From Terrisporobacter vanillatitrophus (GTDB lineage: Bacteria > Bacillota > Clostridia > Peptostreptococcales > Peptostreptococcaceae): a DNA stretch of 64,000 nt. A program made the position numbers and the translations under genes. The notes beneath the pieces were generated by a model. It was not told the origin of the DNA and did no database searches. It saw only the letters and a program-made list of their open reading frames with translations. Shown piece after piece: positions 9,117 through 17,947 of this stretch (its first letter is position 1; the number at the start of each line of letters is the position of its first letter). The DNA is taken from the NCBI RefSeq assembly GCF_051148895.1, contig NZ_CP154625.1:2108001-2172000 (forward strand), written 5' to 3'.

Positions 9117-9650
9117 CTTTAATTAATGGCCTGTTTATTATATGAACTATTATCTGAAGTTGTATAGAATTGTAATTTTGAGAGTTCTAACTTTAATAAG
9201 TGGTTATCTTAATATCCAATTAATTATATACTTTTGTACTCTTTTAATTTTTTTAAGATTAACAAGAGTTTTATAATTTAGTTTTGATTTTCATAACTAC
9301 TTATAGTCTATATTATTAAGAAGAATAAGTTTTTGTTACTATATGCGACAGAATTTTTATTTTATTTTATGGAAATTTGATTCCTACATGAATATGGAGT
9401 GTTTATTAGAATGAAAGAAGACTAAGTAGTATTTTACTTAGCCTTTTCCTGCAATATTTTAATTAGAAACCGAGAATATAAATAAAATCAAGAATAAAAA
9501 ATAAAGGTTTTACATTTTTAATTATGGCCTTATATATTTATTTTATACTCTTAAAATAATAAATTTATAATTTTATAGTAACAGTAAATATTATAAGAAA
9601 AGTAGAATAAATTTTACTCAATAATACAAACTAAAGATGGAGGTGTTATT
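9117..9650. other. 534-bp divergent intergenic region, no gene seen
   Basis: Lies between the divergent lysozyme and CotF-like genes. No open frame with a ribosome binding site is present. A short degenerate hairpin (ctaagta / tacttag, 9422-9441) followed by ccttttcc on the plus strand may be a terminator relic. The rest is AT-rich promoter-type sequence. Confidence 0.5.
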
Positions 9651-10148
9651 ATGGTAAATTTAACTACAAAAGAAAGACTTTTACTTGAAGACGAAAAGAG
9701 TCATGAAACTTTATGTGTATCAAAGTATAATGATTATTCTAACAGAGCTAAATGTCAAGAACTAAAACAATTATTTTCTTCCTTAGCTCAAAAAGAACAG
9801 CAACATTTAGATTCTATTAATCAAATATTAAATGGTTCAGTACCAAATGTTAATTCTGGCAATCAAAATCAACAAAATCAACAAATGCAACAAATGCAAC
9901 AAAATAGTACACTTTCAATGCCTAATCTAGAAAATAATGTATCTAGTGGTGCATATGATGAAAATGATAAAATGCTATGTCAAGATACTTTATCTACTGA
10001 AAAATATATCTCTGCTACATATAACACAGCTATATTTGAGTTTAAAGATAAAAATATCAGACAAGTTTTAAATCATATTCAAAAAGAAGAACAAGAACAT
10101 GGAGAACAAATTTATAATTATATGAATCAACATAACATGTATAATTAG
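9651..10148 (+). CDS. CotF-family spore coat protein
   Basis: A 165-residue protein with two helical segments. The N-terminal one opens TTKERLLLEDEKSHETL; the C-terminal one holds DKMLCQDTLSTEKYISATYN and a QKEEQEHGEQIYNYM ending. This is the ferritin-like two-part layout of CotF-family spore coat proteins. The two are joined by a Gln/Asn-rich linker (about residues 70-85). TGGAGGTG precedes the ATG at 9651. The gene is monocistronic, with a strong terminator after it. Role: expected in the spore coat; no sporulation-sigma promoter was identified with confidence. Confidence 0.75.
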   Translation: MVNLTTKERLLLEDEKSHETLCVSKYNDYSNRAKCQELKQLFSSLAQKEQQHLDSINQILNGSVPNVNSGNQNQQNQQMQQMQQNSTLSMPNLENNVSSGAYDENDKMLCQDTLSTEKYISATYNTAIFEFKDKNIRQVLNHIQKEEQEHGEQIYNYMNQHNMYN

Positions 10149-10160
10149 ACAATTACTTGT

Positions 10161-10202
10161 AAAATACCGTAATAAATGCATTTTTACTACGGTATTTTTT
10201 TA
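10161..10202 (+). terminator. Terminator after the CotF-like gene
   Basis: The stem aaaataccgta / tacggtatttt ends in a run of Ts, 13 bases after the stop codon. Confidence 0.9.
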
Positions 10203-10280
10203 TTTTATTCTATTCTTATTGCTTATTCTATTATTTTTCATTACACTTTTAATAAATAATAGATATAAGAAGGTGTATAT

Positions 10281-10877
10281 ATGAATGAATTTGTTATAAG
10301 GTTTGCCGAGAAGAATGATGCACAAGCAATTTTGAAAATTTACGCACCTTATGTGATTAGCACATCAATAACATTTGAGTATGCTGTACCTACCATTGAT
10401 GAAATCTGTAGTAGAGTTGAGAAAACCAAAGAAAATTATCCTTATATAGTGTGTGAATTGAATAATCAAGTTATTGGATATGCATATGCTAATAGATATA
10501 AGGTGCGAGATGCTTATGATTGGAATGTGGAACTCTCTATTTATGTTGACAAAAAATATACTCATAAAGGTGTTGGGAGAGGATTATATACTTGTATTTT
10601 GCAAATTTTAGCTCATCAAAATGTAAAAAATGTATATTCCATAATAACTAGCCCAAATAAAAGTAGTGTTAAACTTCATGAATTTTTCGGTTTTAAACAA
10701 CTAGGATTTTATCCAAATTGCGGTTATAAATTAGACAGTTGGCATGATATTATCATAATGGGAAAAAGTTTAGGAGATTATAAAGAACCACCAAAACCAT
10801 TTATAAAAATAAATGATTTAGAAGATAAAATTTTGACTGGTATTTTAAGTGTGGTATCAACAATAATTAACAATTGA
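10281..10877 (+). CDS. GNAT N-acetyltransferase, phosphinothricin acetyltransferase-like
   Basis: A 198-residue GNAT. The start VIRFAEKNDAQAILKIYAPYV, with TSITFEY soon after, matches the PAT/YncA subgroup, which acetylates amino acid analogues such as phosphinothricin or methionine sulfoximine. The acetyl-CoA loop appears as YTHKGVGRGLY (Q/RxxGxG/A variant), and the C-terminal GFKQLGFYPNCGYKLDSWHD is the usual subgroup ending. A ~25-residue tail extends past the family domain. AAGAAGGTG precedes the ATG at 10281. The real substrate is unknown. It stands alone. Confidence 0.82.
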   Translation: MNEFVIRFAEKNDAQAILKIYAPYVISTSITFEYAVPTIDEICSRVEKTKENYPYIVCELNNQVIGYAYANRYKVRDAYDWNVELSIYVDKKYTHKGVGRGLYTCILQILAHQNVKNVYSIITSPNKSSVKLHEFFGFKQLGFYPNCGYKLDSWHDIIIMGKSLGDYKEPPKPFIKINDLEDKILTGILSVVSTIINN

Positions 10878-10952
10878 ATTTAATTCAAATGAAATTATTT
10901 CCTATTTAAAATTATGTTAATTTGATAAACTAATTTTAATAGGAGTGTTACT

Positions 10953-11912
10953 ATGTTAAAAAAACAATTAATTTTAACTTTACTTAATATAAATAAAATT
11001 GGGAAAAAAACAATTACTAAATTAATGTATAAAACTTTACCAGTATCTACTGATCCTGTTTGTATTTTAAATTTTATTATTAAAAACCTTCCAAATTATA
11101 AATTTGACTTTAATATACAAGATATAATAATAGCAAAAAATATAAGTTTAAACATTATTGACTACTGTGAAAAAAATAATATAAAAATAATGACTATTTT
11201 GGATGAAGATTTTCCTATAAAACTTAAAATTATTCCTAATAACCCTGTAATTATATTTTTAAAAGGAAATAAGTCATGCATTATTGAAAATAAGTCTGTT
11301 GCAATTATAGGAACTAGATGCCCTACCTTAGAAAGTGAAAAAATCACTAGAAACCTTGTTAAATTATTTTCAAGTAAGAACTATATAATTGTCAGTGGTT
11401 TGGCTCATGGAATAGATTATAATGCACATTTGGCCACAGTAAAAAATCATAATAGAACACTAGCAGTTTTACCTAGTGGAATTTCAAATATTTATCCATC
11501 AGATCATAAATATTTATGTGATGAAATACTTTACAATAACGGATGCATTATTAGTGAGTATTTTCCACTTGATAAACCTTACAAAAATAATTTTATTGAA
11601 AGAGATCGTTTGCAAAGTGCTCTATCTTTAGGTGTAATAGTTGTAGAATGTGACACGAAAAGTGGAACTATGCATACTGTTAATTTTGCAAAAGAGCAAA
11701 ATAAAATAATATGTTGTTATAAACACAATAATATGAATTATAGATGTAGAAGTGGTAATATGAAATTATTAAAAGATAAAAATGTGATAATGATTGATAA
11801 TAATTATAATATAAGTTTAGTAGAAAATTCATTGAAAAGTAAATTGCATGAGATAAATAGTTGGTCAAAGGGCACTACATCATCAAATGAACAGATATTT
11901 TTTAATTTTTAA
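10953..11912 (+). CDS. dprA: DprA/Smf-family DNA processing protein, lacking the C-terminal winged helix
   Basis: A 319-residue DprA-like protein. An N-terminal helix-hairpin-helix-like stretch (LLNINKIGKKTI) precedes the DprA Rossmann domain, which shows AIIGTRCPT, IVSGLAHGIDYNAH, AVLPSGISNIYPSD, IERDRLQSALSLGVIVVE and SGTMHTVNFA. DprA protects incoming single-stranded DNA and loads RecA in transformation. The usual C-terminal winged-helix domain is absent, and the arginine motif is RDR instead of RNR. It is not next to topA, trmFO or rnhB, so it is probably a second, divergent copy. AGGAGTG precedes the ATG. Confidence 0.82.
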   Translation: MLKKQLILTLLNINKIGKKTITKLMYKTLPVSTDPVCILNFIIKNLPNYKFDFNIQDIIIAKNISLNIIDYCEKNNIKIMTILDEDFPIKLKIIPNNPVIIFLKGNKSCIIENKSVAIIGTRCPTLESEKITRNLVKLFSSKNYIIVSGLAHGIDYNAHLATVKNHNRTLAVLPSGISNIYPSDHKYLCDEILYNNGCIISEYFPLDKPYKNNFIERDRLQSALSLGVIVVECDTKSGTMHTVNFAKEQNKIICCYKHNNMNYRCRSGNMKLLKDKNVIMIDNNYNISLVENSLKSKLHEINSWSKGTTSSNEQIFFNF

Positions 11913-12034
11913 CAATTAATTTTATTGTGAATTGTTAAAAATTAGACTACAATTATTAATAAGTAATTTATTAATGGTGCTTAATACAATATTTACTATT
12001 TTTAAATTATTTCTCCTTGTATTATTATATTTCG

Positions 12035-12070
12035 AAAACAGGTTCATAAACTATGAGCCTGTTTTTGTTT
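12035..12070 (+). terminator. Terminator after the dprA-like gene
   Basis: The stem aaaacaggttcata / tatgagcctgtttt is followed by Ts. It is 120 bases beyond the dprA-like stop and just before the IS66 target site. Confidence 0.8.
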
Positions 12071-12107
12071 TTCTCATTTTCATATCCTTTTCTATTAGAT
12101 TTTTCAC

Positions 12108-12115
12108 ATAAAAAC
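12108..12115. repeat. Left target-site duplication of IS66
   Basis: ATAAAAAC directly abuts the left inverted repeat of the IS element and is repeated exactly at the right end. Confidence 0.92.
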
Positions 12116-12202
12116 GTAAGCGTAAAAGAATTTCTACCTATATTACAAGTAAAAGGTTAGCTAAAATATAAATATAAAATATTAAATATGGAGGCTAACC
12201 TT

Positions 12203-12529
12203 ATGTATGTAAAAAATAGCCCAGATCAATGGGCTGAAATACTTGAAAAATTCAACTCATATGACGGTTCTGTCACAAATTTCTGTGAAGAAAATAAAAT
12301 CTCTAAAAGTCAATTCTATTATCATAGAAAAAGAAAGGTTCAGCAACCTGTAGCATCTACTTTTTGTGAGGTGGAATTAGTTAAAGTAGCTACCCCAATA
12401 ACTACTAAAGAAGTAGATACTCTTTCTAGTTATATAAAAATTGAAATAAACAATGTAACTATTCATATTCCACCTAGCGAAGCTACGCTTTTAACTACAA
12501 TAATAAAGGAGCTTTCAAATTCATGTTAA
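12203..12529 (+). CDS. tnpA: IS66 accessory protein TnpA
   Basis: About 108 residues, the first IS66 gene. An N-terminal helix-turn-helix-like part (SPDQWAEILEKFNSYDGSVT, then FCEENKISKSQFYYHRK) is typical of IS66 TnpA, needed with TnpB for transposition. The start was set at ATG 12203 because GGAGG lies 8 bases upstream; the ATG at 12188 overlaps that site. Its 3' end overlaps tnpB by 7 bases, which suggests translational coupling. Confidence 0.88.
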   Translation: MYVKNSPDQWAEILEKFNSYDGSVTNFCEENKISKSQFYYHRKRKVQQPVASTFCEVELVKVATPITTKEVDTLSSYIKIEINNVTIHIPPSEATLLTTIIKELSNSC

Positions 12530-12873
12530 ATCTAAATGAAGTTGATAAAGTATATCTAGCATGTGGAGTAACAGATTTGAGAAAAAGCATTGATGGCTTA
12601 GTAATTGCAGTACAAAACCAATTAAAACTAGATCCTTTTGAAAAGGCATTATTTGTTTTTTGTAATAGACAACAAAATAGACTGAAAATCCTCCACTTTG
12701 ACGAAGGATTTTGGTTATACTATCACAGAATTGAAAACAATAAATTAAAATGGCCTATGACTAAAGAAGAAGCATTAACAGTAAATAAAGAAGAATTAAG
12801 TTGGCTTCTTAAAGGATATGAAGTTAGAACATCTTCCAAATTTAAGCCTGTAATTCAGAAAAATACATACTAA
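12523..12873 (+). CDS. tnpB: IS66 accessory protein TnpB (Orf2)
   Basis: 116 residues with the family hallmarks VYLACGVTDLRKSIDGL near the start and LFVFCNRQQNRLKIL / FDEGFWLYYHRIE in the middle. TnpB is required for IS66 transposition, though its mechanism is not settled. Length is normal. The ATG is inside the end of tnpA, and GGAG lies shortly upstream. Confidence 0.92.
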   Translation: MLNLNEVDKVYLACGVTDLRKSIDGLVIAVQNQLKLDPFEKALFVFCNRQQNRLKILHFDEGFWLYYHRIENNKLKWPMTKEEALTVNKEELSWLLKGYEVRTSSKFKPVIQKNTY

Positions 12874-12963
12874 ATAGAATGATCAAAATACTCCTAAATA
12901 ACTGAATTTTCAACGATTTTATAGTACAATTATATTATATTTAAGAATATAAGGGGTTATAAT

Positions 12964-14571
12964 ATGCAGGATATAGTTTTAGAAAAAGAATTGGATGAGA
13001 ATACAAAAAAATTAATTACTAAAATGGAAAATGAGATTGAATCTAAAGATAAAGAAATAGATAGTTTGAAAAAAGAGGTAGAAATTTTAAAAGGTCATAT
13101 TTTAAATAAAAATAAGAAGATATTTGGGAAATCTAGTGAGCAAGTAGATTCAAACCAATTATCTCTATTTAATGAGGCTGAAAAAGAAAGTGACTTAAAA
13201 GTAGCTGAGCCTGAAATAGAGGAAATAACTTATACTCGAAAAAAATCAACTTCAAATATAGGTAAAAAAGAGAATTTATCTAATTTAGAAGTAGTTGTAA
13301 TAGAACATAGACTTGAGGAAGGCGAAGCCATTTGTAATGAATGTCATTCGACTTTAGTTGAGATAGGAAAAAAAGAAAAAGATATTCTAAAGTATGAACC
13401 CGCGAAACTTTATGTTGAAAAGCATATAACATACAGCTATGCTTGTAAATCATGTGAAGAAAAAACAGGAGAAGCAAATATAGTTTGTGCTAAAACACCA
13501 AAAACTTTTTTACATAAAAGCATGGCATCTAATGAAATAGTAGCTCATGCTATATGTCTTAAATATTTATATTCACTTCCATTATATAGACAAGAAAATT
13601 ATTTCAAGATGTTAGGGGCTAATCTATCTAGGCAAACCTTGTCTAACTGGATAATAAGTTCTGCTAAGGAATTTCAAGTTGTATATGATTTAATGAAAGA
13701 GGAATTATTAAAATCAAATTATATACAAGCTGATGAAACGAGCTTGGTGGTAATTGATGCAAAGGGAAAAGAATCAAGATCTAAATGTTATATGTGGTTA
13801 TATAAAACAGGAGGAAATGATAACTCTATTATTTTATATGAATATCAGAAAACTAGATCTAGTTCTTATCCAAAATCATTTTTGAATGGTTATTCTGGAT
13901 TTCTTCAGACAGACGGATATAACGGATACAATAGCGTCAGTGATGCTAAACGACTTTATTGTTTAGCGCATATCCGAAGAAAATATTATGATATCGTATC
14001 AACCCTAAATAATGAAGCCTTGAAAAAATCACGTGCAATCATAGGGTTTAATTATTGTGAGGAAATATATAAATTAGAAAAAGACTTGAGAAAAGATTAT
14101 GGTGAAGATGAAGATTTCTTCAAAATTAGATATAAATATAGAAAAGAAAAGTTATCATCCATTTTACATAAATTTGAAAAATATGTATCAGATGAAATTG
14201 AAGATGCATTGCCTAAAAGCCCGTTAGGGAAAGCTCTAGAATATAGTAAAAAAGTTTTACCTGGAATGAGAAGAGTACTTGAGGATGGAGCATTGGAAAT
14301 AGATAATAATGCGGCTGAAAGGGCTATTAAGCCATTTGTAATTGGAAGGAAGAACTGGCTATTCGCTAATACTGGAAAAGGTGCAAAAGCAAGTGCTACT
14401 CTGTACAGTATTATTGAAACTGCTAAAAGCTACGATCTTGTTGCAGAAAAGTATCTGCTTTATTTGATGGATAATATGTCAAAACATGAAACATTAACAG
14501 AAGAAAAATTATTAGAGCTAATGCCTTGGTCGGCAACTCTGCCAGAAAATCTTAAAATAGAAAATAAATAA
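12964..14571 (+). CDS. tnpC: IS66 DDE transposase TnpC
   Basis: 535 residues, full length. It has an N-terminal coiled coil (~15-50), a CxxC zinc-finger region (ICNEC ... CKSC, ~120-160), then the DDE catalytic domain with YIQADETS (first Asp), LQTDGYNGY (second Asp) and IDNNAAERAIKPFVIGRKNW (Glu), and the IS66 C-terminal segment (YLLYLMDNM ... LMPW). No frameshift or stop interrupts it. A start at 12964 is supported by AAGGGG upstream. Confidence 0.95.
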   Translation: MQDIVLEKELDENTKKLITKMENEIESKDKEIDSLKKEVEILKGHILNKNKKIFGKSSEQVDSNQLSLFNEAEKESDLKVAEPEIEEITYTRKKSTSNIGKKENLSNLEVVVIEHRLEEGEAICNECHSTLVEIGKKEKDILKYEPAKLYVEKHITYSYACKSCEEKTGEANIVCAKTPKTFLHKSMASNEIVAHAICLKYLYSLPLYRQENYFKMLGANLSRQTLSNWIISSAKEFQVVYDLMKEELLKSNYIQADETSLVVIDAKGKESRSKCYMWLYKTGGNDNSIILYEYQKTRSSSYPKSFLNGYSGFLQTDGYNGYNSVSDAKRLYCLAHIRRKYYDIVSTLNNEALKKSRAIIGFNYCEEIYKLEKDLRKDYGEDEDFFKIRYKYRKEKLSSILHKFEKYVSDEIEDALPKSPLGKALEYSKKVLPGMRRVLEDGALEIDNNAAERAIKPFVIGRKNWLFANTGKGAKASATLYSIIETAKSYDLVAEKYLLYLMDNMSKHETLTEEKLLELMPWSATLPENLKIENK

Positions 14572-14574
14572 TAT

Positions 14575-14617
14575 AGAGGCAATAACTGATTTTAATACAA
14601 TATCAGTTATTGCCTCT
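14575..14617 (+). terminator. Internal terminator of IS66 after tnpC
   Basis: Perfect 15-bp arms (agaggcaataactga / tcagttattgcctct) 4 bases after the tnpC stop, followed by a T-rich stretch. It isolates the host DNA from IS transcription. Confidence 0.85.
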
Positions 14618-14650
14618 TATATTTCAAGGCGTTAAATCTTTTACGCTTAC

Positions 14651-14658
14651 ATAAAAAC
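14651..14658. repeat. Right target-site duplication of IS66
   Basis: ATAAAAAC, an exact copy of the 8 bases before the left end of the element. Confidence 0.92.
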
Positions 14659-15157
14659 TTATTCCATATTGATTTTTTATATCTTTATTAAATAATTAAT
14701 TATCTTTGTTAAAAAAATATAGAAAAAAACACCAAATGCAGAGATGCAAACGGTGTTAAAATACTATAATATATTAGAATGTGGGGGATTTCACACATTT
14801 TAATATCTGTTCAATAATTAAAATAACTAGGTTTATATATAATATTCTGTTTCTATTAAATAATTCCTTTTTTATTTTAAATTTTGTTAACCAATTAACT
14901 AAAGTATACAGAATTCTTGTCAAAGTTATTAATAATAAGGAATATTTTAATTTAATAGGATTTTAATATCAATGTCTGCTTTATATTAATTATTTTCTTG
15001 ATTTGTATTATTTTACTATATTTAATTTTTATATTATATCCTACTAGGAATTATTATATAATCATCTCCATATTGTATTTATCATTTTTTATTAATCTAC
15101 ATATTATGTAGTGTACCAAATATATAGGTATTAGATTAATATTGGTGGTGAATAATA
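14659..15157. other. 499-bp intergenic region after IS66; no credible gene
   Basis: AT-rich DNA between IS66 and the patatin gene. One frame (14781-14966, GTG start) is open for 61 codons, but it has no ribosome binding site and a composition like random AT-rich sequence. It contains a minus-strand terminator-like hairpin (14728-14757) and a short palindrome, CTACATATTATGTAG (15097-15111), 46 bp upstream of the patatin ATG. Confidence 0.5.
14728..14757 (-). terminator. Terminator-like hairpin with nested stem
   Basis: AACACC pairs with GGTGTT outside a second TGCA/TGCA stem. On the minus strand GGTGTT runs into a T-tract. No minus-strand gene lies upstream of it, so it may be a relic. Confidence 0.5.
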
Positions 15158-16072
15158 ATGTACGCAGATTTAGTATGCAAAGGTGGAGGTGTAAAAGGGA
15201 TAGCCCTTGTGGGTGCACTTTCTTTCTTTGAAGAAGAAGGTTATATCTGGAAAAGAGTTGCTGGAACATCTGTTGGTGCAATTGTGGCCTCGTTGGTGGC
15301 TGTGGGATATAGTGCCAAAGAAATAAAGAATATTATGTTTAGCTTGGATTTTAATCAATTTGCAGATAAGGATACATTACAGTCTATTCCTTTAGTGGGA
15401 CTTGTTACTTCTCTACTTATTTCCAAAGGAATACATTCAGGTGATTATGTTGAAAATTTTTTAACTGAAAAATTTGAGAGAAAAGGCAAAAAATATTTTA
15501 GGGACATTTATAGTGATGGCAAAAGTAGATTGAAAGTTATTGCAACAGATGTTACTCGTCATAAATTAATTACCTTACCTGATGACTTAGTTGAATATAA
15601 TATAAATCCACTTGATTTTGAAATAGCAAAAGCTGTTAGAATGAGTCTTAGTATACCTTTTTTCTATGAACCTATGGTTCTAAATATGGGTAAAACTCCT
15701 TGTTATATTGTTGATGGTGGTCTTTTGAGTAATTTTCCTATTTGGATTTTTGACGTGAAAGATAATCCAAGATGGCCTACCTTTGGTTTTAATTTATATG
15801 ATAACGTTGAAAAAACTAGTAGTAATTCAAATGGTTTTATTCCTTATTTAATAGATGTTATAGAAACAAGTCTTTTGACAAGTGAAGAAATATATTTTAA
15901 AGATTGTGATACAGTTAGAATTGTCAACATTCCAACATTAGGTATCAATACCACAGATTTTAATATATCAAAAGATCAAATGAGATATTTATATAAATCT
16001 GGATATATGTCAGCTAAAGCCTTCTTAGAAAATTGGGATTTTAACACTTATCTTAAAAATTATCGTGTATAA
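15158..16072 (+). CDS. Patatin-like phospholipase
   Basis: 304 residues. It has the oxyanion-hole loop CKGGGVKGIAL at the N terminus, the nucleophile elbow GTSVGA (Ser in GxSxG) about 35 residues later, and the catalytic Asp in VDGGLLSNFPI. These define the Ser-Asp dyad of the patatin/RssA family, which hydrolyses acyl esters of phospholipids. A single hydrophobic stretch near residues 80-90 could be membrane-associating. GGTGGTGA precedes the ATG. No partner genes suggest a particular substrate. The next gene, 61 bases downstream, encodes a spore-surface-like protein. Confidence 0.9.
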   Translation: MYADLVCKGGGVKGIALVGALSFFEEEGYIWKRVAGTSVGAIVASLVAVGYSAKEIKNIMFSLDFNQFADKDTLQSIPLVGLVTSLLISKGIHSGDYVENFLTEKFERKGKKYFRDIYSDGKSRLKVIATDVTRHKLITLPDDLVEYNINPLDFEIAKAVRMSLSIPFFYEPMVLNMGKTPCYIVDGGLLSNFPIWIFDVKDNPRWPTFGFNLYDNVEKTSSNSNGFIPYLIDVIETSLLTSEEIYFKDCDTVRIVNIPTLGINTTDFNISKDQMRYLYKSGYMSAKAFLENWDFNTYLKNYRV

Positions 16073-16133
16073 ATCCTATTTTGTAACCCTTTTACAAAAC
16101 TTATCATAAAATATATTAGGGGGTGAATTGTCT

Positions 16134-16658
16134 ATGAAAGAAGAATTTAATAATTATAATAAAAATTATAATCATTTATTAGAAAGCCTCTGTAATATAT
16201 TAAAAGAACTCAGTAATAAAGAAAGTTCTTATGCTACTTTTCTACAAACAGAATTAGTAAATGTAGGTGTAAACGAGTACTTCCCTTTTAATATAACAGA
16301 AATATTTAATGAAGATATAGTTCTTGTTAATCCTACTACTATAAAAGTTAATAAATCTGGTGTATATCATATTATATATAATATTCCAGTTAATATAGAG
16401 TATAAAAAAGATTATATTGAGCAAAATATAGGATTATATATTAATAATATTTTGCAAAAAAATATTCAAAGAACTTTTGGAGTAATAGATCCTAATAAGA
16501 AAAATTACATGTCTATTATTGGTAATTATATAGTCTATATTCCTGAAAATACCATACTCAAACTGAAAAACAATAATTTTTCTAATAATAGTAAAACTAT
16601 TACTAGTTGTAGTAATGAAGAATGCAATGCAAGTTTAAATATTGTTAAAATTGGATAA
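16134..16658 (+). CDS. BclA C-terminal-domain-like protein (no collagen repeats)
   Basis: About 174 residues. From ~35 onward the pattern YATFLQTELVNVGVNEYFPFN, then TTIKVNKSGVYHIIYNIPVN and YMSIIGNYIVYIPENTILKLKN resembles the TNF/C1q-like trimerising C-terminal domain of BclA exosporium glycoproteins. The Gly-x-x collagen region normally before it is missing and replaced by a ~35-residue Asn/Glu-rich helix. The start at ATG 16134 has AGGGGGTGA at good spacing; a TTG two codons upstream is less likely. Function: probably a spore-surface or phage-tail-fibre-like trimer; the assignment is by pattern only. Confidence 0.55.
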   Translation: MKEEFNNYNKNYNHLLESLCNILKELSNKESSYATFLQTELVNVGVNEYFPFNITEIFNEDIVLVNPTTIKVNKSGVYHIIYNIPVNIEYKKDYIEQNIGLYINNILQKNIQRTFGVIDPNKKNYMSIIGNYIVYIPENTILKLKNNNFSNNSKTITSCSNEECNASLNIVKIG

Positions 16659-16815
16659 TAAAATTTTATAAATATAATAGCTGGAAGAATCATCTTTCAG
16701 CTTTAATATTTTGTAATTTGTTTTTCGCATTTATAGATACATATGGCTAAATTTATGGTAAAGTAAAATAAATAGCAAGAATATTTTGTGACTTATTATA
16801 AATTTGGAGGGTTAG

Positions 16816-17910
16816 ATGAGAAGATACGAAATAGACTGGATTAGAAACATAAGTATATTAATGCTTTTTGTTTATCATACTTGCGCTATATTTTGCCAGT
16901 TTGGGGACTTTTATATTATTTCAGTAGAAAAGAACCTTTTTGCAGATATAATAATTTTATTATTATTTACATGGTATATGCCCATGTTATTTTTCCTTGC
17001 GGGAGCTTCCACATATTTTTCCTTTGAACGTAGAAATATTAAGGAATATATAGTAGAAAGAATTAAAAAGCTTCTTGTGCCACTTTTATTTGGACTTATA
17101 TTTTTAGTACCACCACAAACTTATTTGGCAAGGATTTGGCGTGGTGAAGGAAATTTGAGTTATTTGAGTCATTTAGGTTTCTTTTTTTCAAACGTAACAG
17201 ACTTTACAGGATTTGATGGAGCTTTTACTCCTGCTCACTTATGGTTTATACTTTATTTATTTATTGTTTCCATTTTGGGAGGAATTATTTTATTTCTAGT
17301 TTTTAAGCATGAAAAAGGGATAAAAATAGTTCATTTATTAAAAAAAGCTTTTGTAAATAAATTTAGTTTTCTTTTTTTATTGCTTCTTGGAATATTTAGC
17401 GACTTATTTCCAAGCATAATGGGAAAAAGCATAATAGGATGTTTATTAATTTTCTTATTAGGTTATATTGTTTATGAAGATGATACACTTTTAGAAAAAT
17501 TAATAAGCTATCGTTTTAAGTATTTAATTACTCTTGTTTTTTTCGCAATTGGTGGTGTTATTTACACATTAATACTTAGACCAGAGGAAGGCAACACAAC
17601 AGTATGGAGTATTGATAGTATTTTAAAAAACGGTGTTTTAATATGCGCAATTTCTACAGTTATTGGTTTTAGTAGTATTCACCTAAATAAAAACAATAAG
17701 CTTTTAAAGTACTTAAATAAGCGTACTTTCCCAATTTACATTATTCATCAACCTATTTTATTAGTTCTTGCAATTTTAATTGTACCTACAGTTAAATCTA
17801 CTACTTTATCCATAGGACTAATAATAATTTTTTCAGCTATTTTAACATTTATTGTCTATGAAATTTTATACAGAGTAAAAATTTTCAACTTTGTTTTAGG
17901 AATAAAATAA
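16816..17910 (+). CDS. Acyltransferase 3 family membrane protein
   Basis: 364 residues with about ten membrane helices. It opens MRRYEIDWIRNISILMLFVYHTCA, the Acyltransferase_3 (PF01757) signature in which the helix-I His is catalytic, and has PAHLWFILYLF in the middle. Family members O-acetylate or acylate surface sugars and peptidoglycan at the membrane. Length is typical, with no extra SGNH domain. TTTGGAGGG precedes the ATG. It stands alone on the plus strand and shares a bidirectional terminator with the convergent neighbour. Confidence 0.87.
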   Translation: MRRYEIDWIRNISILMLFVYHTCAIFCQFGDFYIISVEKNLFADIIILLLFTWYMPMLFFLAGASTYFSFERRNIKEYIVERIKKLLVPLLFGLIFLVPPQTYLARIWRGEGNLSYLSHLGFFFSNVTDFTGFDGAFTPAHLWFILYLFIVSILGGIILFLVFKHEKGIKIVHLLKKAFVNKFSFLFLLLLGIFSDLFPSIMGKSIIGCLLIFLLGYIVYEDDTLLEKLISYRFKYLITLVFFAIGGVIYTLILRPEEGNTTVWSIDSILKNGVLICAISTVIGFSSIHLNKNNKLLKYLNKRTFPIYIIHQPILLVLAILIVPTVKSTTLSIGLIIIFSAILTFIVYEILYRVKIFNFVLGIK

Positions 17911-17947
17911 GTAAAGGACAGCTACATAGCTGTCCTTTACTTATTTT
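17904..17947. terminator. Bidirectional terminator between convergent genes
   Basis: A perfect 21-bp inverted repeat around a 2-base centre (aaaataagtaaaggacagcta / tagctgtcctttacttatttt, split here for length) overlaps the stop codons of both convergent genes and has T-rich flanks on both strands. Confidence 0.92.

Larger units (their letters stand above)
12116..14650 (+). mobile_element. Complete IS66-family insertion sequence (2535 bp)
   Basis: The ends are imperfect terminal inverted repeats beginning GTAAGCGTAAAAGA (left 12116; right end read inward from 14650), the GTAAGCG start typical of IS66. An exact 8-bp duplication, ATAAAAAC, flanks it, as expected for this family. It carries the three standard genes tnpA, tnpB and tnpC, all open, and an internal terminator. 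The target was intergenic DNA downstream of the dprA-like gene, so no gene was broken. Intact genes, matching ends and an undamaged target duplication indicate a recent and possibly active insertion. Confidence 0.95.

Noticed and set aside
14781..14966. 61-codon frame after IS66
   Set aside because: GTG start with no ribosome binding site, AT-driven composition and no recognisable motif.
15097..15111. CTACATATTATGTAG as an operator for the patatin gene
   Set aside because: Only 7-bp arms in very AT-rich DNA, with no second copy; too weak to call.
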